64,000 nucleotides of DNA, taken from the NCBI GenBank assembly GCA_963761615.1, contig CAVXGU010000003.1, positions 558,001 to 622,000 on the forward strand, given 5' to 3'. This DNA comes from CAVXGU01 sp963761615 (lineage in GTDB: Bacteria; Acidobacteriota; Vicinamibacteria; Vicinamibacterales; CAVVIG01). The notes under the pieces were generated by a model. It made no database searches. It was not told where the DNA came from and saw nothing but the letters and a program-made list of their open reading frames with translations. This document shows positions 40,727-49,003 of this stretch, one piece after another (within the stretch, counting starts at the first letter, position 1; each line of letters opens with the position of its first letter). The position numbers were made by a program, and so were the translations under genes.

Positions 40727-41686
40727 TCAGTGCGTCGGAGCGAAGTAGCCTTGTTTCGTGCGCGCCGTCAGCCCGGGCTTGTCGATCTGCACCACGACGC
40801 GGCGCCAGGCCCCGTCCCGCTTCGGGTTCTTGGACGTGTACCCCACAGTGTACTGGCTCGACAGCTCCTCGGAAATCTGGCCGTACACCCCCGCCAGGTC
40901 GGCCAGCTGGGAAGGGAAGAACGCGCGCCCGCCCGTCTGCTGGGCGAGCTGGCGCAGCACGAACTCCGCCTCGTGGAAGCCCTTGCTCGAGTCGTCCTCG
41001 TCCACGCGGAGTCCGATCGGGTAGATTGCCGTCTCCGAGCGCTTCGCCAGGTCGAGCACCTCGTCGAACGACAGCATGCTCGACGTGTCCTCGCCGTCCG
41101 AGAGCAGGACGATGGCCTCGCGGTGCACCTGGCCGGCCCCGGAGCCGATGGTGACCTTGGCCAGGTCCTTGAGGGCGATGTAGAGCGCGTTGTAGAGGGA
41201 GGTGGAGCCCCCCGCGGACGTGCGACGGATGGCCTGCTCGATCGCGGGCACGGCGCTCGTGAACGGCTGGAGGATCTGGACCCGGCTGTCGAAGTCGATG
41301 ACCTCCGCGGCGTCCTGCGGGCGCAGCCGGCGCGCGAAGCCGATCGCCGCCTCCTGCGCCGTCGTCAGCTTGGACTCCATGCTCGCGCTGGTGTCCATGA
41401 GCAGGGCCAGCGCAATCGGCATGTTCGTGCGGTTGAAGAACGTCACGTCCTGTTTGACGCCGTCCTCGAAGACGTCGAAGTCCTGCTGGTCGAGGCCCGT
41501 CACGTAGCGGCCGTCCTTGTCGACGACCGTGACGTTCAGCGAGACGACCTCGACGCCGGACCTGAACGAGGGCGGCTGGGCGGTCGGCGGCTCCTGTGCC
41601 AGCACGCCCCCGCCGGCGAGCGCAGCCAGGACCGTCGCGGCCAGAATCGGCCGGCAGCGGCGGCGGCCGGACGCGCGGATCCTCAC
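40727..41686 (-). CDS. Secreted VWFA-domain protein with intact MIDAS
   Basis: A 319-residue exported protein. A signal segment (ILAATVLAALAGGGVLAQ) precedes a short beta domain with SLNVTVVDKDGRYVTGLDQQ and DFDVFEDGV, the N-terminal motif of acidobacterial VWFA-related proteins. A von Willebrand A domain follows with the MIDAS DTSASM, SGGST-like TSAGGSTSLYNAL and LLSDGED. The role is unknown; these proteins are abundant in Acidobacteriota. The GTG at 41686 overlaps the stop of the upstream paralog (GTGA). It lies 9 bases before ccsA. Confidence 0.8.
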   Translation of the reverse strand: MRIRASGRRRCRPILAATVLAALAGGGVLAQEPPTAQPPSFRSGVEVVSLNVTVVDKDGRYVTGLDQQDFDVFEDGVKQDVTFFNRTNMPIALALLMDTSASMESKLTTAQEAAIGFARRLRPQDAAEVIDFDSRVQILQPFTSAVPAIEQAIRRTSAGGSTSLYNALYIALKDLAKVTIGSGAGQVHREAIVLLSDGEDTSSMLSFDEVLDLAKRSETAIYPIGLRVDEDDSSKGFHEAEFVLRQLAQQTGGRAFFPSQLADLAGVYGQISEELSSQYTVGYTSKNPKRDGAWRRVVVQIDKPGLTARTKQGYFAPTH

Positions 41687-42600
41687 CGCGATCCCGGCCC
41701 CGGCGCCTTGGCGGGGACGCCGTACGCCTTCATGCCCGGCTTCGCGGCGGCGATGGTGATGGTGCGGGGCGGAATCAGCTCCTCGGGCCGCGCGTAGACG
41801 ACGCGGTACTGCGCGCGCAGCTCGGCGGCCAGGGTGCTGAGCGCGCCCGGCAGCGAGACCGCCGAGAGGAGCACCCGTTCCCGGCCGCCGTGGCTCTCGG
41901 TCCCCTGCGAGAGGACGACTTCGCGGTCCTGCGCCTGCACCGAGCGATCGTCGGACATCTGGCCGACGACGACCGCCTGGAACTCGAGGCCGTCGACGCG
42001 GTCGAGCGCCGACAGGACGGCCGACCGGGGGCGGGTGCTGTAGTCGGGACCCTCCCCGGTGACCAGCAGGATGACGGGCCGGGGCGCGTCCGAGCGCCCG
42101 AAGCCCACGGCGGTCTCGTACACCCCGTCGAGCAGGTAGGCGGCGGAATCGACCTGGGGGAAGATCTTGCCGATCCCGTCCAGGAGCGCCTTCTTCTCCG
42201 CCGTGTAATCCGTGAAGATCGTCGGCCGCTCGGCGAGGCCGATCAGGGCGATCATGTTGTGTCCGCCGCTGCCCATCGGCTGGGTCAGGGCATCGACGAG
42301 ATTCGTCACTCCCTGCCGCAGCGGCGTCAGCCAGCGCTGCGAGATGACGCTGTTGTCGATGAGGACGGCGATCTGCATCGGATCCGTCGCCGGCTCCACG
42401 CGGAGCACTTCGCGGGCGACGCCGTCTTCCCGGATGACGACGTCGGACGGGCCGAGGCCGGGCACGGGAGCGCCCTTGGCGTCGAGGACGCTCACGTAGG
42501 CGACCCGCTGGACCGAACCCTGCGCGAGGATCGCCTCCGGCCGGGCGATCACGCACGTTGCGGCGAGCACGACGGCTGGAATCGCGAGCGAAATCCTCAT
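41683..42600 (-). CDS. Secreted VWFA-like protein with degenerate MIDAS
   Basis: A 305-residue exported protein paralogous to the next gene. Signal peptide MRISLAIPAVVLAATCVIA; beta segment AYVSVLDAKGAPVPGLGPSD with VVIREDG. The VWA-like domain has IAVLIDNSVIS where DxSxS is expected, so metal binding is doubtful. The ATG at 42600 lacks a Shine-Dalgarno and lies six bases after a TATACT box. It appears to be the first gene of an eight-gene minus-strand unit that continues into the hem genes. Confidence 0.75.
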   Translation of the reverse strand: MRISLAIPAVVLAATCVIARPEAILAQGSVQRVAYVSVLDAKGAPVPGLGPSDVVIREDGVAREVLRVEPATDPMQIAVLIDNSVISQRWLTPLRQGVTNLVDALTQPMGSGGHNMIALIGLAERPTIFTDYTAEKKALLDGIGKIFPQVDSAAYLLDGVYETAVGFGRSDAPRPVILLVTGEGPDYSTRPRSAVLSALDRVDGLEFQAVVVGQMSDDRSVQAQDREVVLSQGTESHGGRERVLLSAVSLPGALSTLAAELRAQYRVVYARPEELIPPRTITIAAAKPGMKAYGVPAKAPGPGSR

Positions 42601-42606
42601 GTGGGC

Positions 42607-42612
42607 AGTATA
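42607..42612 (-). promoter_or_regulatory. Predicted leaderless -10 box for the VWFA-ccsA-hem unit
   Basis: TATACT on the minus strand ends six bases before the ATG at 42600, the same geometry as at pyrK. No ribosome site intervenes. Confidence 0.45.
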
Positions 42613-42713
42613 GGGCCCGGGTTCCGAGGCGGTCAAGCGTCGACAGGCCTGAACTTATTGCATATCTATGAGTTACGGGAAAACGAACGGCGGTGGTCCG
42701 CCCGGGCCGTTCC

Positions 42714-42742
42714 TTGACACCCCTGAGGTCGCGTGTTATAAA
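42714..42742 (+). promoter_or_regulatory. Predicted sigma70-type promoter of the nuo operon
   Basis: A perfect TTGACA (42714-42719) and TATAAA (42737-42742) are separated by 17 bases. The transcript would start near 42750, about 43 bases before the nuoA ATG. This is the strongest promoter match in the window. The rest of the 42601-42792 gap shows nothing else. Confidence 0.7.
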
Positions 42743-42792
42743 CCAACGGCTTTTTCGCCACGTCCACAGCCTAGCGGCCGGCCTTCACCCAG

Positions 42793-43149
42793 ATGTCATC
42801 AGCCTACATCCCGATCGCCATTTTTCTGGCTGTCGCCACCGGTTTTGCCATCTTCACGATCGTCTTCTCGAGCCTGCTGCACGCGAAGCGCTACAACAAG
42901 GTGAAGCTGGAGCCGTACGAGTGCGGCATCGAGCCGGTGACCGACGCCCGGGACCGCTACAGTATTCGGTACTACCTCGTCGCGATGCTCTTCGTGATTT
43001 TCGACGTGGAGACGGTTTTCATGTTCCCCTGGGCGGTCATCTTCGATCGGCTCCTGCTGTTCGGCCTGATCGAGATGCTCGTGTTCATTTTCATCCTCGT
43101 GGTCGGCTACTACTACGCGTGGCAGAAGGGCGCGCTGGAGTGGGTCTAG
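42793..43149 (+). CDS. nuoA: NADH-quinone oxidoreductase subunit A
   Basis: A 118-residue membrane subunit of complex I with three helices. The conserved KLEPYECGIEPVTDARDRYSIRYYLVAMLF includes the quinone-site loop, and FDVETVFMFPWA is diagnostic. First gene of the nuo cluster. nuoC begins at the very next base; the usual nuoB between A and C is absent. Confidence 0.95.
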   Translation: MSSAYIPIAIFLAVATGFAIFTIVFSSLLHAKRYNKVKLEPYECGIEPVTDARDRYSIRYYLVAMLFVIFDVETVFMFPWAVIFDRLLLFGLIEMLVFIFILVVGYYYAWQKGALEWV

Positions 43150-43749
43150 ATGGCTGAAGAGGCGCACGTTCCCAAGGCCGCGCCGGCCGCCGGCCCGCCC
43201 GACCCGCCGCCCCCGGATGGCACCGCCGTTCCCGCCTTCGTCGCCGCGCTCGAGGCGGCCGTCCCCGGCGGCGTGGCTCAGGTGAGCTACTGGCTGGGCG
43301 ACTGGACGCTCATCGTGCCCGTCGACCGGCTGCTCGCCGTGGCCACGCACCTGCGGGACGCCGGGGACGCGGCCTTCGACTACTGTTCGGACCTGACGGC
43401 GACGGACTGGCCGCTGCGGCCCGAGCGGTTCGACGTCGTCTACTGCCTGTATTCGATCCGGCACCGGCACCGGGTGCGCCTGAAGGTGCGGGCGGCCGAC
43501 GGCCAGGCCGTCCCGTCGGTGACGGCCCTCTGGCCGGCGGCCAACTGGTTCGAGCGCGAGGTCTACGACATGTTCGGCGTGCCGTTCGAGGGGCACCCCG
43601 ACCTGCGGCGCATCCTGATGCCCGAGGACTGGCAGGGCTACCCGCAGCGCAAGGACTACCCGCTCGAGGGCCCCGGTGAGCTGCTGATGGAGAACCCGAT
43701 CGACTGGCTGACGTTGCGCCAGGCGCGCGACGAGGCGGATATCGAGTAA
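43150..43749 (+). CDS. nuoC: NADH-quinone oxidoreductase subunit C
   Basis: A 199-residue hydrophilic subunit of the Q module. An N-terminal Pro/Ala-rich extension (about 30 residues) precedes the 30-kDa-subunit domain. Signature ANWFEREVYDMFGVPFEGHPDLRRIL is followed by GYPQRKDYPLEG. It ends TAATG, overlapping nuoD by one base. Confidence 0.94.
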   Translation: MAEEAHVPKAAPAAGPPDPPPPDGTAVPAFVAALEAAVPGGVAQVSYWLGDWTLIVPVDRLLAVATHLRDAGDAAFDYCSDLTATDWPLRPERFDVVYCLYSIRHRHRVRLKVRAADGQAVPSVTALWPAANWFEREVYDMFGVPFEGHPDLRRILMPEDWQGYPQRKDYPLEGPGELLMENPIDWLTLRQARDEADIE

Positions 43750-44882
43750 TGGAGACGACGCCGGCCATTCATCACGGCGCAATGTTCGACACCAACGAGC
43801 TCGTGCTCAACATGGGCCCGCAGCATCCGAGCACGCACGGCGTGCTGCGCGTGGTGCTGCGTCTCGACGGCGAGAAGGTGGTCGATGCCGACGTCGTCAT
43901 CGGGTACCTGCACCGCGGGATCGAGAAGCTCAGCGAGAACCGCAACTGGACGCAGATCGTGCTCCTGACCGACCGCATGGACTACGTCGCGGCCGCCACG
44001 AGCAACGTGGGCTACTGCGAGACGGTGGAGAAGCTGCTGTCGCTCGAGGTGCCGCGCCGGGCGCGCTACGTCCGCACGATTCTGTGCGAGCTGCAGCGGA
44101 TCGCCAGCCATTGCCTCTGGGTCGGCACCCACGCGATGGACATCGGGGCCATGACGGTGTTCCTCTACGCGTTCCGCGAGCGCGAGCTGATCCTGGATCT
44201 GTTCGAGGAGTTCTGCGGCGCGCGGCTGACCTACAACTCGATGCGGATCGGCGGCCTGCCGCTGGATATCCCGCCGGGCTGGGACAAGAAGGTCCTCGAG
44301 TTCTGCAAGATCATGGACCAGAAGGTCGACGAGTACGAGGAGCTGCTCACCCACAACCGGATCTGGCTCGAGCGGACCAAGGGCATCGGGGTGATCGGCG
44401 GGCCCGAGGCCGCGGGGCTGGGGCTGTGCGGCCCGGCGCTGCGCGGGTCGGGCGTGCCGCGCGACGTGCGCAAGGACGAGCCCTACGCCGCCTACGACGA
44501 GATGACGTTCGACGTGCCCGTCGGCACGGCGGGCGACACCTACGACCGGTATCTGGTCCGGATGGAGGAGTTCCGGCAGTCGCTGCGGATCATCCGCCAG
44601 GCGACCGAGGGCCTGCCGGAAGGGCCGATCGTCGGCAAGGTGCCGCGCCTCATCAAGCCGCCGGCGGGCGAGACGTACCACGCGATCGAGTCGCCCAAGG
44701 GCGAGCTCGGCTACTTCATCGTGAGCGACGGCAAGTCGACCAACCCGTACCGGTTCCGCGTGCGGCCGCCGTCGTTCTGCAACCTGCAGGGCCTCCGGCG
44801 CCTGGTCAAGGGCCACCTGGTGGCCGACGTCGTGGCGCTCATCGGGTCCATCGACATCGTCCTCGGCGAGGTGGACCGGTGA
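43749..44882 (+). CDS. nuoD: NADH-quinone oxidoreductase subunit D
   Basis: A 377-residue 49-kDa-type subunit lining the quinone cavity. NMGPQHPSTHGVLRVVLRLDG contains the quinone-binding histidine. GYLHRGIEKL, the DRMDYVAAATSN stretch and the C-terminal IGSIDIVLGEVDR are typical. It is related to NiFe hydrogenase large subunits but lacks their C-terminal metal-binding cysteines. Its stop overlaps the nuoH start (GTGA). Confidence 0.96.
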   Translation: METTPAIHHGAMFDTNELVLNMGPQHPSTHGVLRVVLRLDGEKVVDADVVIGYLHRGIEKLSENRNWTQIVLLTDRMDYVAAATSNVGYCETVEKLLSLEVPRRARYVRTILCELQRIASHCLWVGTHAMDIGAMTVFLYAFRERELILDLFEEFCGARLTYNSMRIGGLPLDIPPGWDKKVLEFCKIMDQKVDEYEELLTHNRIWLERTKGIGVIGGPEAAGLGLCGPALRGSGVPRDVRKDEPYAAYDEMTFDVPVGTAGDTYDRYLVRMEEFRQSLRIIRQATEGLPEGPIVGKVPRLIKPPAGETYHAIESPKGELGYFIVSDGKSTNPYRFRVRPPSFCNLQGLRRLVKGHLVADVVALIGSIDIVLGEVDR

Positions 44883-45901
44883 TCGACGCGTTCGTCATTC
44901 CGCTCCTCAAGATCCTCATCGTCCTGAACGCGACGCTGGTCGGCGTCACCTACATGGTGCTGCTCGAGCGCAAGGTCATCGCGTGGGCGCAGTCGCGGCT
45001 CGGCCCCATGCGCGTGGGGCCGTACGGCATCCTGCAGCCGGTCGCCGACGCGGTGAAGCTGATGATCAAGGAGGACATCACGCCGGTCCGGGCCGACCGG
45101 TGGGTGTTCACGCTGGCGCCGATCATCTCGATGGTGCCGGCGCTCATCGTCTATGCGGTGATCCCGTTCGGCGGCGACGTCACCCTGTTCGGCCACACGG
45201 TCCACCTCTACATCACGGACATCAACGTCGGCCTGCTGTACATCGTGTCGGTCGCGTCGGTGGGCGTGTACGGGATCATCCTCGCGGGCTACGCCTCGAA
45301 CAGCAAGTACCCGCTGCTCGCGAGCCTGCGGGCGTCGGCGCAGCTCATCAGCTACGAGGTCGCGGTCACGCTGACGCTGGTGAGCGTCGTCCTGGTCGCC
45401 GGATCGCTCAGCATGGTGAGCATCGTCCGCGCGCAGCAGGGCGCGCACGTCTGGTTCGCGTTCCTGCAGCCGGTGGCCTTCGTGATCTTCTTCATCGGCG
45501 GCCTCGCCGAGACCAACCGCGCGCCCTTCGACCTGCCCGAGGCCGAGCAGGAGCTGACCGGCGGCTTCCACACCGAGTACAGCGGCATGCGGTTCGCGCT
45601 CTTCTTCCTCGCCGAATACGCGAACATGATCGTCGTCTCGTCGGTGGCGACGACGCTGTTCCTGGGCGGGTGGCTGCGGCCGTTCCCGAACGTCGCGGCG
45701 CTCTCGTTCCTGGACATCGTGCCCGGCTGGTCGTGGTTCCTGCTCAAGTCGTTCGTCTTCCTCTACATCTTCATCTGGGTGCGGGCGACCCTGCCGCGGT
45801 ACCGCTACGACCAGCTCATGCGCGTCGGCTGGAAGATGCTGATTCCCCTGGCGATCGCGAATCTGGTCGTCACGGGCGTGGTGAAAGTGCTGGTGATGTG
45901 A
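44879..45901 (+). CDS. nuoH: NADH-quinone oxidoreductase subunit H
   Basis: A 340-residue membrane subunit joining the Q module to the proton channel, with about eight helices. ERKVIAWAQSRLGPMRVGPYG, QPVADAVKLMIKEDITP and ETNRAPFDLPEAEQELTGGFHTEYSG style segments are conserved. The GTG at 44879 overlaps nuoD. The next gene is nuoJ, so nuoI, normally here, is missing. Confidence 0.95.
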   Translation: MIDAFVIPLLKILIVLNATLVGVTYMVLLERKVIAWAQSRLGPMRVGPYGILQPVADAVKLMIKEDITPVRADRWVFTLAPIISMVPALIVYAVIPFGGDVTLFGHTVHLYITDINVGLLYIVSVASVGVYGIILAGYASNSKYPLLASLRASAQLISYEVAVTLTLVSVVLVAGSLSMVSIVRAQQGAHVWFAFLQPVAFVIFFIGGLAETNRAPFDLPEAEQELTGGFHTEYSGMRFALFFLAEYANMIVVSSVATTLFLGGWLRPFPNVAALSFLDIVPGWSWFLLKSFVFLYIFIWVRATLPRYRYDQLMRVGWKMLIPLAIANLVVTGVVKVLVM

Positions 45902-46413
45902 TGGGCCAGGCGATTGCCTTCTACCTCATCGCCGCCGGCATCCTGGGGTTCGGCCTCCTCGTCGTCACGACGAAGGACACCGTGCACTCGGTGCTCTTCC
46001 TGGTGGCCGACTTCCTGTGCGTGGCGGCGCTCTACGTCCTGCTCGGCGCCGAGTTCCTCGCGGTGATTCAGATCCTCGTCTACGCCGGCGGCATCGTCGT
46101 GCTGTACCTCTTCGTCGTCATGCTCGTGAATCTGAAGCGTCCGCCGGAGGCCTACGTGGACAGCCACCGGCGCGGCAAGCTCGGGCTGTGGCTCGCGCTG
46201 GCGACGCTCGCCGAGCTCGGCGTGATCACCGTGCTGGCGTCGTCGTCGCCCGCGGCGCCGCTGGCCCCACCCGAGGTCCTGCCGGTCAGCGGCAACACCC
46301 AGACCGTGGGGTGGCTGCTCTACACGAGATATCTCATCCCGTTCGAGATCGCGTCGATTCTGCTGCTGGTCGCCATGATCGGGGCGATCGTCCTGGCGAA
46401 GAGGGACCTGTGA
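45901..46413 (+). CDS. nuoJ: NADH-quinone oxidoreductase subunit J
   Basis: A 170-residue membrane subunit with five helices. SVLFLVADFLCVAALYVLLGAEFLAVIQILVYAGGIVVLYLF is the conserved third-helix region containing the pi-bulge. The ATG shares its first base with the nuoH stop, and the 3' end overlaps nuoK. Confidence 0.93.
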   Translation: MGQAIAFYLIAAGILGFGLLVVTTKDTVHSVLFLVADFLCVAALYVLLGAEFLAVIQILVYAGGIVVLYLFVVMLVNLKRPPEAYVDSHRRGKLGLWLALATLAELGVITVLASSSPAAPLAPPEVLPVSGNTQTVGWLLYTRYLIPFEIASILLLVAMIGAIVLAKRDL

Positions 46414-46712
46414 TTACGCCGACCCATTACATGATGCTCTCGGCCGCGCTGTTCATGATTGGCGTGGTGGGCGTCCTGGTGCGGCGCAACATCATCATCA
46501 TCTTCATGTCGATCGAGCTGATTCTGAACGCGGTCAACATCAACCTGATCGCGTTCTCGAGCCAGCTGCAGAACGCCGTCGGCCAGGTCTTCGCGGTCTT
46601 CGTGATCGCGGTGGCCGCCGCCGAAGCGGCGGTCGGGCTGGGCATCATCCTCGCGTTCTACCGGAACAAGGAATCGGTGAACATCGACGAGATGACGTTG
46701 ATGAAATGGTAG
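46410..46712 (+). CDS. nuoK: NADH-quinone oxidoreductase subunit K
   Basis: A 100-residue three-helix membrane subunit, MrpC-like. FMSIELILNAVNINLIAF carries the key glutamate of the proton path, and FVIAVAAAEAAVGLGIILAFYR the second. The GTG at 46410 overlaps the nuoJ stop. Full family length. Confidence 0.95.
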   Translation: MITPTHYMMLSAALFMIGVVGVLVRRNIIIIFMSIELILNAVNINLIAFSSQLQNAVGQVFAVFVIAVAAAEAAVGLGIILAFYRNKESVNIDEMTLMKW

Positions 46713-46722
46713 CGCCGGCCGC

Positions 46723-48966
46723 ATGAGATACATCTGGCTGATTCCCCTGCTCCCCGGTCTCGGGGCCGCCGTCAACGGCCTCGTCGGGATTCGTACGTTC
46801 TCGAGGAAGACCTCCGGCCTCGTCGCCTGCACGATGATGACGGCCGCGCTCGCGCTCGCCGTGGTGGCCTTCTGGCAGCTGCTCGGCCTGCCGCCCGACG
46901 CGCGCGCCTACGACGTCACCGTCGCGCAGTGGATTCCGAGAATTCCGCTCGCCCTGCACGACGGCTCGATCGGCGCGGTGCAGGTGCCCTGGGGCTACCG
47001 CCTCGATCCGCTGTCCGGGATGATGATCCTGATCGTCACGGGTATCGGGACCCTCATCCACATCTACTCGACCGCGTACATCTCGGACGAGCCGCGCGGC
47101 GGGGTGGCGCGGTTCTTCTGCTACCTGAACCTGTTCTGCTTCTTCATGCTCACGCTCGTCCTGGGGAACAACTTCCTCGTGATGTTCGTGGGCTGGGAAG
47201 GCGTGGGGCTCTGCTCGTACCTGCTGATCGGCTACTGGTACGAGAAGAAGAGCGCGTCGGACGCCGGCAAGAAGGCGTTCATCACGAACCGCGTCGGCGA
47301 CTGGGGCTTCATCCTGGGCGTCTTCCTGATCTTCTTCACGTTCGGCACCTTCGACTTCCGCGCGATCCAGAACGCCGCGGGCGCGATGCCGATCGAGACG
47401 CAGTTCGGGGTCCTCTCGACGATCTGCCTGTGCCTCTTCATCGGCGCCACGGGCAAGAGCGCCCAGATTCCCCTCTACGTCTGGCTGCCCGACGCGATGG
47501 AGGGCCCGACGCCCGTCTCCGCCCTGATCCATGCCGCGACGATGGTGACCGCCGGCGTCTACATGCTGTGCCGGAACGCCGTGCTCTTCACGCACGCGCC
47601 GATCGTCATGCACATCGTCGCCGTCGTCGGCGTGCTGACGGCGTTCATGGCCGCCTCGATCGGGCTCGTCCAGTACGACATCAAGCGCGTGCTCGCGTAC
47701 TCGACCGTCTCGCAGCTCGGTTACATGTTCACGGCCGTGGGCGTCGGCTCGTTCGCGGCGGGCGCGTTCCACCTGATGACGCACGCCTTTTTCAAGGCAC
47801 TGCTCTTCCTCGGCAGCGGGTCCGTGATCCACGCCATGGCGGGGGAGCAGGACATGCGCCACATGGGCGGCCTGAAGAAGTACCAGCCCGTCACGTTCGC
47901 GACGATGCTGATCGCGACCCTCGCCATCGCGGGGATTCCGCCGTTCTCGGGCTTCTTCAGCAAGGACGAGATCCTGTCGCAGGCCTTCCTGCACGACAAG
48001 GTGATCTGGGTGATTGGCGTCGCCGCCGCCATGATGACGGCGTTCTACATGTTCCGGCTGATGGCGATGACCTTCCTCGGCACGTACCGGGGGCCGGCGT
48101 GGGACGGGCACGGCCATGGTCCGGTGGAGAGCGCGCAGGCGCACGTCGCCGACATGCACCTGGCCGCGCGGCACGGCGTCGGCGATCCGGCGGACCTGTC
48201 GGCGCACGCCCATGCGAAGGAGCCGGAGCACGATCTGACGCACGGGGCGGCCCACGGGCACGGCGCCTGGCACGGCCCGCACGAGTCGCCGCGAGCGATG
48301 ACGGTGCCGCTCATGGCGCTGGCGGTCGGGGCGGCGGTCGCGGGATTCCTCGGGGTGCCCTCGGCGCTGGGCGGGAACAACGCGATCGAGCACTTCCTGC
48401 AGCCGAGCTTCACGGCCCAGGTCGCGACGACCGCGGGCGGCGCGCCGGTGGCGGTCGAAGCCCCGGCGACGGGCGAGGCCGAGGGCGCCGAGCCGATTTC
48501 CTGGGCGGGCGAGATCGGGTTGATGGCGCTGTCGGTGCTCGTCGCGGCCGCGGGCCTGGGCCTGGCGTACCGCTTCTACGTGACGAAGCCGGAAGTCGCC
48601 GATCACCTGAAGGAGCAGTGGGCGGGACCGCACCGCATCCTGCTGCACAAGTACTACGTGGACGAGCTGTACGGGGCGACGGTGATCAAAGGCGTCATGT
48701 CGAGCGCCCGCGGCTTGTGGGCCGTCGATCGCAACGTGGTCGACGGCGTCGTGAACGGCGCGGGCTGGGTCACGCTGGCCAGCTCGTGGCTGTCGAGCCT
48801 GACCGACCGCTCGGTGGTGGACGGGCTGGTGAACCTCGTGGCGCGGGTCTGCGAGGAGGCGAGCTTCTGGTTCCGCCGGGTGCAGACCGGGCTCGTGCAG
48901 AACTACGCGCTCGTCATGCTCATCGGCGTGTTCGCCTTCGTGAGCGTGTATCTGTTCATGCGGTGA
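46723..48966 (+). CDS. nuoL: NADH-quinone oxidoreductase subunit L, with a His-rich insert
   Basis: A 747-residue antiporter-like subunit, longer than the usual 610-650. FVGWEGVGLCSYLLIGYWY, PLYVWLPDAMEGPTPVSALIHAATMVTAGVYM and STVSQLGYMFTAVGVGSFAAG are the proton-channel motifs. Between helices, residues about 463-521 form a loop with 13 histidines (pieces such as DGHGHG, AHAHAKEPEH and AHGHGAWHGPH). A long C-terminal lateral-helix region follows. The loop suggests metal binding but this is inference. Confidence 0.95.
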   Translation: MRYIWLIPLLPGLGAAVNGLVGIRTFSRKTSGLVACTMMTAALALAVVAFWQLLGLPPDARAYDVTVAQWIPRIPLALHDGSIGAVQVPWGYRLDPLSGMMILIVTGIGTLIHIYSTAYISDEPRGGVARFFCYLNLFCFFMLTLVLGNNFLVMFVGWEGVGLCSYLLIGYWYEKKSASDAGKKAFITNRVGDWGFILGVFLIFFTFGTFDFRAIQNAAGAMPIETQFGVLSTICLCLFIGATGKSAQIPLYVWLPDAMEGPTPVSALIHAATMVTAGVYMLCRNAVLFTHAPIVMHIVAVVGVLTAFMAASIGLVQYDIKRVLAYSTVSQLGYMFTAVGVGSFAAGAFHLMTHAFFKALLFLGSGSVIHAMAGEQDMRHMGGLKKYQPVTFATMLIATLAIAGIPPFSGFFSKDEILSQAFLHDKVIWVIGVAAAMMTAFYMFRLMAMTFLGTYRGPAWDGHGHGPVESAQAHVADMHLAARHGVGDPADLSAHAHAKEPEHDLTHGAAHGHGAWHGPHESPRAMTVPLMALAVGAAVAGFLGVPSALGGNNAIEHFLQPSFTAQVATTAGGAPVAVEAPATGEAEGAEPISWAGEIGLMALSVLVAAAGLGLAYRFYVTKPEVADHLKEQWAGPHRILLHKYYVDELYGATVIKGVMSSARGLWAVDRNVVDGVVNGAGWVTLASSWLSSLTDRSVVDGLVNLVARVCEEASFWFRRVQTGLVQNYALVMLIGVFAFVSVYLFMR

Positions 48967-49003
48967 TTGGCGGGCCTGATCGGCCCCCTCGACATCTGGA
49001 CTT

